Under the pieces are notes generated by a model, which did no database searches, had not been told where the DNA came from, and saw only the letters and a list, made by a program, of their open reading frames with translations. From Parabacteroides acidifaciens (GTDB lineage: Bacteria > Bacteroidota > Bacteroidia > Bacteroidales > Tannerellaceae), in NCBI RefSeq assembly GCF_003363715.1, contig NZ_QREV01000027.1, forward strand, positions 1-63,244: a DNA stretch of 63,244 nucleotides, written 5' to 3'. A program made the translations under genes and the position numbers. Below, in pieces: positions 52,633-60,255 of this stretch (position 1 is the stretch's first letter; each line of letters starts with the position of its first letter).

Positions 52633-53900
52633 GACTACGCCAATATACACTGCGTAACCTGTCCGTTCCCCTGCTACTGATCCTGTCGGCATGGGCATGT
52701 GCGTTCTACATAACCATTATCCGGGAAATAAACGAGGAAACGGATGAAAGCCTGACGAACCACAAAATGCTGATCATCAAAGCAGCATTGGCTGACAGCA
52801 CATTATTGACAGACCATGTGGATATATTGACACAATATTATATACATGAAATTCCTCCGGCAAAGGCAGACCTGTCGAAGGACGTATTCTTCGATTCCAC
52901 GCGGGTTGTTCCCCTCGAAATGATCTCCATCCCGGTACGCGGATTGAGGACTTGCTTTCGCACATCCGACGATAAATACTACGAACTGACAATCATCACC
53001 TCCATTCTCGAAAAAGAAGATATGGTAAGAGCTACGGTTATAGGGCTCGCCATCCTCTATTTTTCATTAGTGTTCTGTATCTTACTGGTCATACATCTTG
53101 TGTTCAGGAAAAGCCTGCACCCTCTATATGTACTGTTCGACTGGTTGAAGAAATACAGGCTTGGAAAAACCAACATCCCGTTGCGGAACGAAACAAAGAT
53201 TGAGGAATTTCACATCCTGAACGAAGCGATCGAAGACGTGGTCCGCCGGAACACCAAGCTATATAATATGCAGAAACAATTTGTCGAGAATGCCGCCCAC
53301 GAGCTTCAAACACCGCTTGCAATCTGCATTAACAAACTGGAGCTGATGAGTGAAAATCCGGATTGCACCGAGCGGCAACTGTCTGATATAGCCAGCCTGC
53401 ATCAAACCCTTTCCGGGATTGTCAAAATGAACAAATCACTCCTACTCCTGTCTCGCATCGAGAACCGGCAGTTCCCGGAAACATCACGTATAGAGATGAA
53501 CAAGCTGGTCTCCGGGATACAGGAAAACCTCGACGAAATGTACGAACACAAGCATATAACAGTCACTGTTAAAAACTCGGCACAGCTATTCACGACCATG
53601 AACGAATCGCTTGCCTCCACCCTGCTCACAAACCTGATAAAGAACGCATACATCCATAACTGCCAGGACGGCATTATCCAGATTACAATAACCGCCCATA
53701 CCCTGACAGTTGCCAATAGCAGTAATGCGCCCCGGCTGAATGCCTCCACCCTGTTCGACCGCTACGAACGGCAAAGCCGGCACAAAGAGTCTACCGGACT
53801 GGGGCTTGCCATTGTCAAATCGATCGCAGCGCTGTATGAAATACAAGTAGAGTATAACCATGACAAACAACTTCATGAATTCAAATTAACATTCAAATAG
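52629..53900 (+). CDS. Membrane sensor histidine kinase partner of the OmpR-type regulator
   Basis: A 423-residue kinase with two membrane segments (about 11-30 and 135-160) bounding a periplasmic domain of about 105 residues. HisKA has the phospho-acceptor H in ENAAHELQTPLAICINKLEL; the ATPase has LTNLIKNAYIHN and GLGLAIVKSIAAL. The signal is not deducible from the sequence. It is followed 60 bp later by the first of three PepSY-like genes, a context seen with this class of Bacteroidetes sensor. Confidence 0.93.
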   Translation: MRLRQYTLRNLSVPLLLILSAWACAFYITIIREINEETDESLTNHKMLIIKAALADSTLLTDHVDILTQYYIHEIPPAKADLSKDVFFDSTRVVPLEMISIPVRGLRTCFRTSDDKYYELTIITSILEKEDMVRATVIGLAILYFSLVFCILLVIHLVFRKSLHPLYVLFDWLKKYRLGKTNIPLRNETKIEEFHILNEAIEDVVRRNTKLYNMQKQFVENAAHELQTPLAICINKLELMSENPDCTERQLSDIASLHQTLSGIVKMNKSLLLLSRIENRQFPETSRIEMNKLVSGIQENLDEMYEHKHITVTVKNSAQLFTTMNESLASTLLTNLIKNAYIHNCQDGIIQITITAHTLTVANSSNAPRLNASTLFDRYERQSRHKESTGLGLAIVKSIAALYEIQVEYNHDKQLHEFKLTFK

Positions 53901-53960
53901 CCGGGATTCCCAAATCTTTCCCAAATCGTTTCATTCCTTTGTCACGTAAATAACGGAAGA

Positions 53961-54413
53961 ATGAGAAAAAATACAGAGTGGATACTGATTTTGCTGTTCG
54001 CGATAATAGCACAAAACGCGCTTGCGAACGGACCATCCACTCTCGAAAGCCAGAAAAAGTTCCCTTCTGCCTGCCGGATGTTCATACTAAAGCATTTCCC
54101 GGAAACAGAAATAGCTCACATCGAGTTGGAGAACGGCTTTTTTCAGTCCAAATGTTATCATGTGATCCTGACAAACGGCATCGATATCCATTTCAGGCAA
54201 TCCAACGGAAAATGGATACAAATAAAAGGGAAGCCCGGGACCATCCCGGAAAAGATATTTCCCGATCACCTGATAAAATATCTGGAAGATTTCTATCCGG
54301 CCACCCGGATCGTTATTGCGACTAAAGAAGAGAACAGATACCGGATCAAACTGAACGACGAAACCGAACTGGCATTCGATTGTTACGGAAACCCGGCAAA
54401 AGATAATTTCTAA
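53961..54413 (+). CDS. Secreted PepSY-like (DUF2874) protein 1
   Basis: A 150-residue protein with a signal peptide (WILILLFAIIAQNALANG). The BLIP-like/PepSY-like fold is indicated by two repeats beginning with FPSACRMFILKHFPETEIAH and IFPDHLIKYLEDFYPATRIV, each followed by a strand pair with IHFRQSNGKWIQIKG or ELAFDCYGNPAK. The ligand is unknown. It is the first effector-like gene after the two-component pair. Confidence 0.8.
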   Translation: MRKNTEWILILLFAIIAQNALANGPSTLESQKKFPSACRMFILKHFPETEIAHIELENGFFQSKCYHVILTNGIDIHFRQSNGKWIQIKGKPGTIPEKIFPDHLIKYLEDFYPATRIVIATKEENRYRIKLNDETELAFDCYGNPAKDNF

Positions 54414-54440
54414 CAGTATATGTAATTAAATTAAGTAATT

Positions 54441-55388
54441 ATGAAACTAAAAAATTTGATTCTGGCATTCGCTTGTTGTGCCTTGGTGTTTACTGCTTGT
54501 AGTGACGACGATGACGATAAAGTCATTCCGTCGGATGTTCCCGAAGCTGTCTTGAAAGCTTTTGAAAACAAATATGGAGACATTAAAGATGTAAAATGGG
54601 AAAAGAAGAACAATTTTAACGTTGCCCGCTTCCAGACAGGCGCTATTACAAAGGCAGGCAATAGCTATACCACTTCTGCCTGGTATGATGACAATGGCTC
54701 TGAAAAACAGGTTAACCAGGATATTCCGTTTGCCAACCTGCCGGAAGCCGTAAAAACAGCATTCGATGCTTACCAGAAAAAAATGTATGCAGACTGGAAA
54801 GCGGACGATGATGTAGACGTTGTGAGTCGTCTCGATATGGGACTTATTTATATCATCGAAATTGAAAAAGGAAAAGAAGAAAGAGAACTCTCCTTCTCTC
54901 CTGACGGTGTCCTGCTGAAAGATGTTTTGGATACTGACGACGATGATGAAATCCTGCCTGTTATCGTATCTGACGAGATCAAAAAGAAAATCGCCGAACT
55001 GTTCCCGAATAGCAAGAGTGTCGTGATCTTAGAAATCGACGCGGACGACGATGACAACGAAACAGAAATAGACATTCTGGACGACGGCATTCACAAAGAA
55101 GTCAAACTGGATGCCAAAGGCAATTGGATCAGTACCGAATTTGAAACAACCCTGCCGGAAGCGATGGAAATCATGAATACGCTGAACCCTGCAATCCTGG
55201 CCAAATTGGTTGCAATGGCCGGACAAGCCGGTATCGACCTGACAAAACCGGAAATTATCCGTAATACGGAAGTAACCATTGTCGACCATGCAACAAAAGG
55301 CATGTATTTCGAGGTTGAAATAGAAATCGGCGACAAAGATCTGGAAGTAATCATCGACAAAGACGGAAACATTTCCTTTGACAAATAG
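54441..55388 (+). CDS. PepSY-like (DUF2874) lipoprotein 2, with Asp-rich segments
   Basis: A 315-residue lipoprotein: signal peptide with lipobox LVFTACSDD. At least two and a half PepSY-like repeats follow (VPEAVLKAFENKYGDIKDVK, LPEAVKTAFDAYQKKM, ISDEIKKKIAELFPNSKSV, LPEAMEIMNTLNP). Several Asp runs occur (SDDDDDK, DTDDDDE, DADDDDNETEID), so it is very acidic and could bind divalent metal. It lies 27 bp after the previous gene and ends at a strong terminator. Confidence 0.82.
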   Translation: MKLKNLILAFACCALVFTACSDDDDDKVIPSDVPEAVLKAFENKYGDIKDVKWEKKNNFNVARFQTGAITKAGNSYTTSAWYDDNGSEKQVNQDIPFANLPEAVKTAFDAYQKKMYADWKADDDVDVVSRLDMGLIYIIEIEKGKEERELSFSPDGVLLKDVLDTDDDDEILPVIVSDEIKKKIAELFPNSKSVVILEIDADDDDNETEIDILDDGIHKEVKLDAKGNWISTEFETTLPEAMEIMNTLNPAILAKLVAMAGQAGIDLTKPEIIRNTEVTIVDHATKGMYFEVEIEIGDKDLEVIIDKDGNISFDK

Positions 55389-55414
55389 AATCTATATATA
55401 AAATCCATATTTTA

Positions 55415-55456
55415 GCATCCCGGCATCCGTTCCCCCTTTGCCGGGATGCTTTTTTT
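55415..55456 (+). terminator. Terminator after PepSY-like gene 2
   Basis: Perfect 11-bp stem GCATCCCGGCA/TGCCGGGATGC followed by seven T. Confidence 0.92.
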
Positions 55457-55559
55457 ATTCTATACGGACAAACCTTACCGGCAAAAGAATTGTTTCTACC
55501 GAGACAGAGTCTTCTGACAAAGACCCGCAATGAACAATAATTATAAAAAACAACAAGTC

Positions 55560-56009
55560 ATGAAAACTAAATTATCCGTATTACTCTTGTGCCTGTGCAG
55601 CCTCATCTTGTTCGCCTCATGCAATAACAGCCGGCAAAAAGTATCAACTGAAAACATCTCAACTTCCATTCTAAATTTTCTGAAGCACAAATATCCGACT
55701 GCCACAATCCTAAAAACAGAGAAAGAGCACGACGGGACGGAAGTCGATATTCGGGAAAAGAATATACATAAGGAAATTCGGTTCGACACAAAAGACCAAT
55801 GGGTATCGACAAAATGGGAAATCGGCAGCCGGGATGTGCCTGTCGCCATTATGGATGCACTGTTGAGTTCTGCCTACAGCGGATACAGGATAGATGATAT
55901 TACGGTGATCGAAAAGCCTGACGGGCTGTTCTATGATTTCGAACTGAAACAAGATAACAACGAAATACACGTCGTATTCGATTCCGAGGCACAGATCGTC
56001 ATTAAATGA
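55560..56009 (+). CDS. Secreted PepSY-like lipoprotein 3
   Basis: A 149-residue lipoprotein (LLLCLCSLILFASCNNS, lipobox FASC) with one PepSY-like repeat set: ISTSILNFLKHKYPTATILK, then KEIRFDTKDQWVSTKW and a second VPVAIMDALLSSAYSGYRID. The ATG at 55560 gives the clean signal peptide; an upstream one at 55530 adds ten polar residues. It lies beyond a terminator, so it may have its own promoter even though it belongs to the same cluster by sequence. Confidence 0.8.
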   Translation: MKTKLSVLLLCLCSLILFASCNNSRQKVSTENISTSILNFLKHKYPTATILKTEKEHDGTEVDIREKNIHKEIRFDTKDQWVSTKWEIGSRDVPVAIMDALLSSAYSGYRIDDITVIEKPDGLFYDFELKQDNNEIHVVFDSEAQIVIK

Positions 56010-56018
56010 GCGGACCTT

Positions 56019-56651
56019 TTATTTGAAATGGAATTTCTCCCATGTATATACTTTAGGAGTATTTTTCAAGAAAGGTTCAACCCGCTTGCGTTCTGCCAGC
56101 GACAAATATTGAGGAGTCGTATATTCGACAGTCAACGTTTGGTTGTCAGGGCTAAGTGAATACTTTCTCAAATCCATATCCAGGCGGGTTGTCGCTTCTG
56201 TAAAAGAGATGCTGTTTTTATCCGCATCGTCTTTAATAAACCATTCTGCCGGTACGGGAGTGTACAGGTCTGCGGCTTCCAACGGCTTCCAGTCTGTCGT
56301 AAAAAACTCGATCTGGCTGTCGGGAACCGGACCATAAACGGTTGTTATCATACAAACAACATAAGTATCGTTGACCAACGGAAGCAACTTCATTTCTACC
56401 GTACTGCGATCTGTCACCTGCAACAACAAATAGTCATCCGTCAGCTTCTTCAGCGTTGAAAAGCCGTTCATCGTATTTTTTAACTTCGCCTCTTTCCCTG
56501 TGTTATACAAATCGATCAAATCCTTACGCCAGGCATTCTCCAACTGGGGAACATATTGGTCCGGCATAACAACAAAAATAGCATCCATCTGCTGCGCCTT
56601 CATCCCCCACACAAACACACAAAGCAATATAGTCAGTAAAAATCGTTTCAT
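56019..56651 (-). CDS. DUF3256 family exported protein
   Basis: A 210-residue protein with a signal peptide (MKRFLLTILLCVFVWGMKA). The DUF3256 hallmarks are MDAIFVVMPDQYVPQLENAW near the N-terminus and YTTPQYLSLAERKRVEPFLK near the C-terminus. The family is Bacteroidetes-specific and its role is unknown. It ends 10 bp from the convergent PepSY-like gene 3 and lies 42 bp downstream of the EamA transporter gene on the same strand. Confidence 0.85.
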   Translation of the reverse strand: MKRFLLTILLCVFVWGMKAQQMDAIFVVMPDQYVPQLENAWRKDLIDLYNTGKEAKLKNTMNGFSTLKKLTDDYLLLQVTDRSTVEMKLLPLVNDTYVVCMITTVYGPVPDSQIEFFTTDWKPLEAADLYTPVPAEWFIKDDADKNSISFTEATTRLDMDLRKYSLSPDNQTLTVEYTTPQYLSLAERKRVEPFLKNTPKVYTWEKFHFK

Positions 56652-56692
56652 TATTCTTCACTTTATTGTCCACAAAAATACACAGAATAGTT

Positions 56693-57589
56693 TTAGCGCG
56701 TACCGAGATACAGGAATATCATTCCTAATAATACTAAAAACAGGTCGATCGCTTTGCTTTTGAGGTTCTTCTCGTGGAAGAATAAAGCGCCGGCTATAAA
56801 GGTTACGAGGACATTGCTGCGGCGTACCATCGAAACGATCGAGATCATCGAACCGGGGAAAGTCAACGCATAAAAATAAATCCAGTCCGCTATACACAAA
56901 AAGACAGATATAAAGATGATGTTCCAGTGCCAGACAAACGGCGTCGTGTTTTTCCGGCGCGGATACCAGAGAAACAACAGGATCGGAAGCATCATCAGGC
57001 ATTGATAGACATTGAACCAGACCTGTACTGTCATCACATCTAAACTGCCCATCAGGTGTTTGTCATACAAACCGCTTGCCGCCCCGGTAAGAATGGACAA
57101 TATGGTAAAGAATATCCATTTATTATGCGTAAAACGAATCCCCTCTTTTTTCCCCGACGAAGAAAGGAGGTAGAAAGAGGCAATGGATAGAATCACCCCG
57201 ATCCACTGGTACAGGTTCAGCCGCTCGCCGAAGATAAGCATAGCCCCCACCAATGTCACGACCGGTTGTGTCGCCTTAATCGGTCCGGTAATAGTCAGAG
57301 GCAGATGCTTCAAGGCAAAATAACCGAATATCCAGGACGACAGGACAATCACAGCCTTTATAAACACGGCCACATGCGTCTCGAACGGGACACGCGGCAC
57401 GTAGAGCATCGTCCCGTCGAGCACATCCGAACAAAAAGACAGGATAATAAAAGGTACGAAAATAAGACTGCTTATCAACGTATTGAAGAACAGGACCGGA
57501 ATAACAGCATTCCCATCCAATGATATCTTTTTATTTACTTCATAACAACCTAAAAGGAAGGCGGACATGAAGGCTAATGCGAGCCACAT
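56693..57589 (-). CDS. EamA/DMT-family transporter
   Basis: A 298-residue membrane protein with about ten hydrophobic segments arranged as two five-helix EamA repeats (ALAFMSAFLLGCYEVNKKIS; ITGPIKATQPVVTLVGAMLI; SALTGAASGLYDKHL-type second repeat; SMVRRSNVLVTFIAGALFFH). The family exports metabolites or amino acids; substrate unknown. The upstream spacer to truA is a simple AATTGA repeat. Confidence 0.9.
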   Translation of the reverse strand: MWLALAFMSAFLLGCYEVNKKISLDGNAVIPVLFFNTLISSLIFVPFIILSFCSDVLDGTMLYVPRVPFETHVAVFIKAVIVLSSWIFGYFALKHLPLTITGPIKATQPVVTLVGAMLIFGERLNLYQWIGVILSIASFYLLSSSGKKEGIRFTHNKWIFFTILSILTGAASGLYDKHLMGSLDVMTVQVWFNVYQCLMMLPILLFLWYPRRKNTTPFVWHWNIIFISVFLCIADWIYFYALTFPGSMISIVSMVRRSNVLVTFIAGALFFHEKNLKSKAIDLFLVLLGMIFLYLGTR

Positions 57590-57622
57590 AATAATTGAAA
57601 ATTGAGAATTGACAATTGAAAA

Positions 57623-58372
57623 TTATATAAAAACGGTTTCGGGGTAGGTGACGTCTACCAAATACAAAGCATGACCGGGAGCGGAGGTGCCGGCGCGGCC
57701 GCGGTCTTTGGCTTCGATTACCTGACGGAAACCTTCTATAGAGAGCTTGCCCCGGCCGACTTCCAGCAGAGTGCCGACAATGGCACGCACCATATTACGC
57801 AGGAAACGATCGGCCTGTATGGTGAAAACCCAGACATCGCCTTCTTTCTCCCATCCGGCTTTATAGATACGGCAGTTATTTGTTTTCACGTCCGTATGCA
57901 GTTTACTGAAACTGGTGAAATCTATATAGTCGAACAAAACCGGGCAGGCGCGATTCATCGCCTCGAAATCCAGTTTGCCGGACATCTTATAGACCAGTTC
58001 ATAGTTGAACGGATCTTTCTGTGTCGTAATATAATATTTGTAAGTACGCGAAGTGGCATCGAAACGGGCATGCGCATCCGGACACACCGGTACGATCCGG
58101 TAGACCGCAATATCTTTGGGAAGAAGGCGGTTCAGCTTTTCCGCAAGAAAAGCCAGGTCGGCAATCGGCTCCGCCCAATCGAAATGAGCCACCATGAGGC
58201 GGGCATGCACACCGGCATCCGTCCGTCCGGCTCCCACTATCGGGACCGACTGGCGCAAGATGGTTGCCAACGCCTCCTCTATACATTGCTGCACCGTCAC
58301 ACCATTCGGCTGCACCTGCCAACCACAAAACTTCTTGCCGTTATAACCTAAATAAATAAAGTATCTGTTCAC
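57623..58372 (-). CDS. truA: tRNA pseudouridine(38-40) synthase
   Basis: A 249-residue pseudouridine synthase converting U38-U40 in the anticodon stem-loop of many tRNAs. The N-terminus [20 protein letters not shown] and the catalytic-aspartate motif [11 protein letters not shown] are diagnostic; the second half has [20 protein letters not shown]. It is preceded by a minus-strand -7 box (58414-58407). Confidence 0.97.
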   Translation of the reverse strand: MNRYFIYLGYNGKKFCGWQVQPNGVTVQQCIEEALATILRQSVPIVGAGRTDAGVHARLMVAHFDWAEPIADLAFLAEKLNRLLPKDIAVYRIVPVCPDAHARFDATSRTYKYYITTQKDPFNYELVYKMSGKLDFEAMNRACPVLFDYIDFTSFSKLHTDVKTNNCRIYKAGWEKEGDVWVFTIQADRFLRNMVRAIVGTLLEVGRGKLSIEGFRQVIEAKDRGRAGTSAPGHALYLVDVTYPETVFI

Positions 58373-58406
58373 GTCGGAATTTCCTGCTACTGTTTAATTT
58401 CGGATG

Positions 58407-58465
58407 CAAAGGTAACAGAAATCTCACCAGGAGATTGCCCATAAGAAGAGAAAAGTGTAATTTTG
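58407..58465. promoter_or_regulatory. Divergent promoters for truA and the AspT-like transporter
   Basis: Minus-strand TACCTTTG (58414-58407) faces truA. Plus-strand TTG (58435-58437), 20 bp, TAATTTTG (58458-58465) faces the transporter, 34 bp before its ATG. Confidence 0.65.
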
Positions 58466-58498
58466 CAAACATAAATCTTCACAACAAAACTATTTGAC

Positions 58499-60097
58499 AT
58501 GTTTGAAACATTGCTTCAATCGTCTTATTTTGCCTTGTTCCTGATTATCGCCTTAGGGTTCATGTTAGGCAGAATACAGATCAAAGGTCTCTCACTCGAC
58601 GTATCGGCTGTTATCTTTATCGCCCTTCTTTTCGGGCACTACGGAGTAGTCATTCCGAAAGAGTTAGGTAACTTCGGTTTAGTATTGTTCATCTTCACGA
58701 TCGGCATACAGGCGGGTCCCGGGTTCTTCGACTCGTTCCGGTCAAAAGGAAAAACGCTGATTATACTCACCTTGCTGATTGTCGGCTCCGCCAGCCTCAC
58801 AGGCCTGATATTGAAATATGTGATGGGGATCGACACGCCGAGCCTGGTCGGGCTGATCGCCGGTGCACTGACCAGTACGCCGGGTCTTGCCGTCGCGATA
58901 GACAGCACGCATTCGTCTTCCGCCTCCATCGCTTACGGTATCGCTTATCCGTTCGGGGTAATCGGAGTCATTCTTTTCATCAAACTGCTGCCGAAACTTC
59001 TGCGTAAAGACCTGATCGCCGAAGCCAAAGCACTCGAGGCACAGCGGAGAGGGAAATATCCGCCCCTACATACGGCCACATTCCTCGTTTCCAATATACA
59101 TGTTTTCATGAAATCATTGGCACATTTACAGCTCCGAACAATGACAGGCGCCGTCGTTTCCCGTGTGGAGCACAACGATAAAATCAGTATTCCCACGGCA
59201 GACACCATCCTGCACGAAGGGGATATGATCAAGGCTGTCGGAAACGACAAGTCTTTGGAACAACTATCGCTGCTTATCGGAGAACGGGTGAACAACGACT
59301 TGCCCTTCGGCAGCACCCAGGAACTGCAATCCATGCTGGTGACCAACAAAAACGTAATCAACAAAAGCCTCGGCTACCTCAACCTGCAAAGCACCTTCTG
59401 CTGTACCGTCACCCGTGTACGCCGAAGCGGGATCGACCTTCCTCCCGAACCGGACCTGCTGCTGAAATTCGGCGACAAACTGATGGTTGCCGGAGAGAAA
59501 GAAGACCTCAAAGAGTTGGGACAGGTTTTAGGCAATGACGAAAAAAGACTTTCCGACACGGACTTCTTCCCGATTGCGGCCGGTATCGTACTCGGCGTTT
59601 TGTTCGGAAAGCTGAACATATCGTTTTCCGACTCTTTCTCTTTCTCGCCAGGACTGACGGGAGGTATCCTGATCGTAGCCCTCATACTGAGTGCAATCGG
59701 CAAAACGGGACCGATCATCTGGTCTATGTCCGGTTCGGCCAACCAGTTGCTGCGCCAGATCGGATTGCTGCTGTTCCTTGCCGAAGTCGGAACATCCGCC
59801 GGTGTCAACTTGGTGTCGACATTCCAGGAAAGCGGTTGGACACTGTTCGGCATCGGTATGGCGATCACAATGGTACCAATGATTGTAGCCGTAGTGTTCG
59901 GACATTTTGTCTTTAAAATCCATATTCTGGACCTGATCGGTACGATTGCCGGAGGAATGACCAGTACGCCGGGGCTTGCGGCAGCCGATTCGATGAGCGA
60001 CAGTTCCGCCCCGAGCATCGCTTATGCGACTGTCTATCCGATCGCAATGGTCTTCCTGATCCTTTTCATCCAATTCATCGCCGCATTAGTAGTTTAA
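58499..60097 (+). CDS. AspT/YidE/YbjL-family transporter with two TrkA-C domains
   Basis: A 532-residue membrane protein. Two homologous membrane halves each contain the motif TSTPGL (GLIAGALTSTPGLAVAID and TIAGGMTSTPGLAAADSM). Between them lie two TrkA_C/RCK_C domains (about 205-345: VVSRVEHNDKISIPTADTIL; VTRVRRSGIDLPPEPDLLLK). AspT relatives exchange aspartate for alanine; YidE/YbjL members are uncharacterised. The RCK domains suggest nucleotide or ligand gating. Substrate unknown. Confidence 0.9.
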   Translation: MFETLLQSSYFALFLIIALGFMLGRIQIKGLSLDVSAVIFIALLFGHYGVVIPKELGNFGLVLFIFTIGIQAGPGFFDSFRSKGKTLIILTLLIVGSASLTGLILKYVMGIDTPSLVGLIAGALTSTPGLAVAIDSTHSSSASIAYGIAYPFGVIGVILFIKLLPKLLRKDLIAEAKALEAQRRGKYPPLHTATFLVSNIHVFMKSLAHLQLRTMTGAVVSRVEHNDKISIPTADTILHEGDMIKAVGNDKSLEQLSLLIGERVNNDLPFGSTQELQSMLVTNKNVINKSLGYLNLQSTFCCTVTRVRRSGIDLPPEPDLLLKFGDKLMVAGEKEDLKELGQVLGNDEKRLSDTDFFPIAAGIVLGVLFGKLNISFSDSFSFSPGLTGGILIVALILSAIGKTGPIIWSMSGSANQLLRQIGLLLFLAEVGTSAGVNLVSTFQESGWTLFGIGMAITMVPMIVAVVFGHFVFKIHILDLIGTIAGGMTSTPGLAAADSMSDSSAPSIAYATVYPIAMVFLILFIQFIAALVV

Positions 60098-60106
60098 GAA
60101 ATAGCG

Positions 60107-60155
60107 AAACGGCAGGCTTCTCCGATGTAATGTTTGGAGAAATCTGCCGTTTTTT
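60107..60155 (+). terminator. Terminator after the AspT-like gene
   Basis: AACGGCAG/CTGCCGTT outer stem with TTCTCC/GGAGAA inner stem, then a T6 run. Confidence 0.9.
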
Positions 60156-60221
60156 CGACTTCTCAAAGCAATAAAATACAAAAATTGCACGTAATTTCTT
60201 GCCCAAAGCCATAAACTTTAA

Positions 60222-60229
60222 TACATTTG
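60222..60229 (+). promoter_or_regulatory. -7 box (TACATTTG) for the PIF1-like helicase
   Basis: A TAnnTTTG match 26 bp before the ATG. Confidence 0.5.
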
Positions 60230-60255
60230 CAATGTATCATTAATTTCTAAGTACC

